This document shows positions 15,205-16,343 of a DNA stretch of 16,343 nucleotides, in pieces. The notes beneath the pieces were generated by a model. That model was not told the origin of the DNA, searched no databases, and worked only from the letters and a program-made list of their open reading frames with translations. This stretch comes from Bacteroidales bacterium (lineage in GTDB: Bacteria > Bacteroidota > Bacteroidia > Bacteroidales > F082). Location: the NCBI GenBank assembly GCA_017508895.1, contig JAFWRA010000039.1, positions 1-16,343 on the forward strand. The letters are read 5' to 3'. Both the position numbers and the translations under genes were made by a program. Within the stretch, counting starts at the first letter, position 1; each line of letters begins with the position of its first letter.

Positions 15205-16343
15205 ATGAGAAACTTAAACAAATTCTTCTCAAAAAGCATGTTGTTTGCTGCAGCACTGCTCATGTTGCTTGTTGGATGCAAGAAAAAAGCTGACAACAAG
15301 TACAAGTATGAAACCGTAAAAGGTGACCTCACCGAGGCCCGCATCTACACGCTCGACAACGGCCTGACGGTCTACCTGAGCGTCAACAACGAAGAACCCC
15401 GCATCCAGACTTACATCGCTGTGCGCACAGGTTCGAAAAACGACCCTTCAGAAACTACAGGTTTGGCCCACTATTTAGAGCATTTGATGTTCAAGGGCAC
15501 CAACCATTTCGGCACCACTGACTACGAAGCCGAGAAGCCCTTCTTGGACGACATCGAATCACGTTATGAAAAATACCGCACCCTCACCGACCCCGAGGAA
15601 CGCCGCATCGCCTATCACGAAATCGACTCGGTGAGCCAGCTGGCTGCCCAGTATTTCATCCCCAACGAGTACGACAAGCTCATGTCGACCATCGGCGCGG
15701 AAGGCACTAACGCCTACACTTCAGAAGACGTGACCTGCTATGTTGAGGATATCCCATCGAACGAAATCGAAAACTGGGCCAAGATCCAGGCCGACCGCTT
15801 CCAGAACATGGTCATCCGTGGGTTCCACACCGAGTTGGAGGCCGTTTACGAAGAATACAACATCGGCATCGCACAGGACAGCCGTAAGGTTTGGGAAGCC
15901 ATGAATGCCATGCTCTTCCCGACGCACCCTTACGGCACTCAGACCACCATCGGTACGCAGGAACACCTGAAGAATCCCTCGATTACCAACATCAAGAATT
16001 ACTTCAACAAGTGGTACCGCCCGAACAACGTGGCCATCTGCATGGCTGGCGACTTCAACCCTGACGAGGTCATCGCCATCATCGACAAGTATTTTGGCAG
16101 CTGGCAACCTGGCGAGGATGTGAAGCAGCCCGAATTTGCCCCGCTTAAACCCATCACCGCTCCCAAAGACACCACCATCTACGGCCTTGAAGCCGAGAAC
16201 CTGATGATTGGCTGGCGCTTCGACCGTGGCATGTTTGCGGCACTGTTCATACTCAGAGTCTCGAAACCCGTCCTCGACGGCAAAAGCAAAAAAACGGGCA
16301 AGGCATCGAAAACTATCGCCGGCGCAGCTGCATTTATGCTTGC
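15205..16343 (+). CDS. M16 family zinc metalloprotease lipoprotein (partial)
   Basis: The frame is open from the ATG at 15205 to the window end, giving 379 residues; full-length family members are often longer than 400 or about 900 residues, so the C-terminus is missing. Residues 1-25 are a lipoprotein signal ending in LVGC, predicting an envelope-anchored protein. The pitrilysin zinc motif HxxEH is at 89-93 (HYLEH, His89, Glu92, His93). The likely third ligand is Glu210 in ELEAVYEE, followed by the typical PYGTQTTIGTQEHLKN and WYRPNNVAICMAGDF. An insertion around residues 115-155 lengthens the usual HxxEH-to-Glu spacing. After AENLMIGWRFDRG (~residue 342) the sequence no longer resembles the family, possibly because of a frameshift or poor sequence at the edge. 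Confidence 0.9.
   Translation, partial: MRNLNKFFSKSMLFAAALLMLLVGCKKKADNKYKYETVKGDLTEARIYTLDNGLTVYLSVNNEEPRIQTYIAVRTGSKNDPSETTGLAHYLEHLMFKGTNHFGTTDYEAEKPFLDDIESRYEKYRTLTDPEERRIAYHEIDSVSQLAAQYFIPNEYDKLMSTIGAEGTNAYTSEDVTCYVEDIPSNEIENWAKIQADRFQNMVIRGFHTELEAVYEEYNIGIAQDSRKVWEAMNAMLFPTHPYGTQTTIGTQEHLKNPSITNIKNYFNKWYRPNNVAICMAGDFNPDEVIAIIDKYFGSWQPGEDVKQPEFAPLKPITAPKDTTIYGLEAENLMIGWRFDRGMFAALFILRVSKPVLDGKSKKTGKASKTIAGAAAFML

Overview
The window looks like chromosomal DNA of a member of the Bacteroidota, most likely Bacteroidales. The evidence is threefold. Three secreted proteins end in type IX secretion system (T9SS) C-terminal sorting domains. Almost every gene start has a Bacteroidetes-type -7 promoter box (TAnnTTTG) instead of a sigma70 -10 box and a strong Shine-Dalgarno. 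The intergenic repeats (CATTCNN heptamers, TTTGCAA-centred REP hairpins, the CCCCCTTTCAAAGGGGG palindrome) are of kinds I associate with this phylum. No tRNA, rRNA, CRISPR array or complete insertion sequence was seen.

Layout. 1-355 has no gene but holds a hairpin and an 11-bp tandem repeat. 356-4972 is all on the minus strand: a small unknown lipoprotein, an RHS/YD-repeat remnant ending in a pair of REP hairpins, a T9SS cargo protein, and a membrane-spanning TPR/coiled-coil/HTH-like regulator. Divergent from the regulator, 5049-8237 encodes a 1062-residue T9SS surface protein with seven propeller-like repeats and seven InlB-type B-repeats. It converges on a T9SS-secreted subtilisin-like protease (8511-10160, minus). 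A repeat-rich intergenic region (10161-10552) then leads into trmD and rplS (plus). These converge on a 908-residue fused protein (11812-14538, minus). Divergent from that are an AlgH/YqgE protein and an M16 zinc protease cut by the window end.

The most notable gene is the 908-residue protein. Its N-terminal half is a PP-loop protein matching MurL, the epimerase that converts UDP-MurNAc-L-Ala-L-Glu to the D-Glu form. Its C-terminal half is a MurD ligase whose glutamate-pocket motif NDSKATN is changed to NDSISTI. In Xanthomonas the two steps are done by separate proteins, MurD2 and MurL. Here they appear fused, which suggests that L-Glu is ligated and then epimerised on one polypeptide, possibly making glutamate racemase dispensable.

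A second theme is small palindromic repeats. Four different REP-like elements occur, and two of them lie in frame inside coding sequences (the TPR regulator and the MurD domain). Three or four genes also have the -7 box touching the start codon, which raises the possibility of leaderless transcripts.
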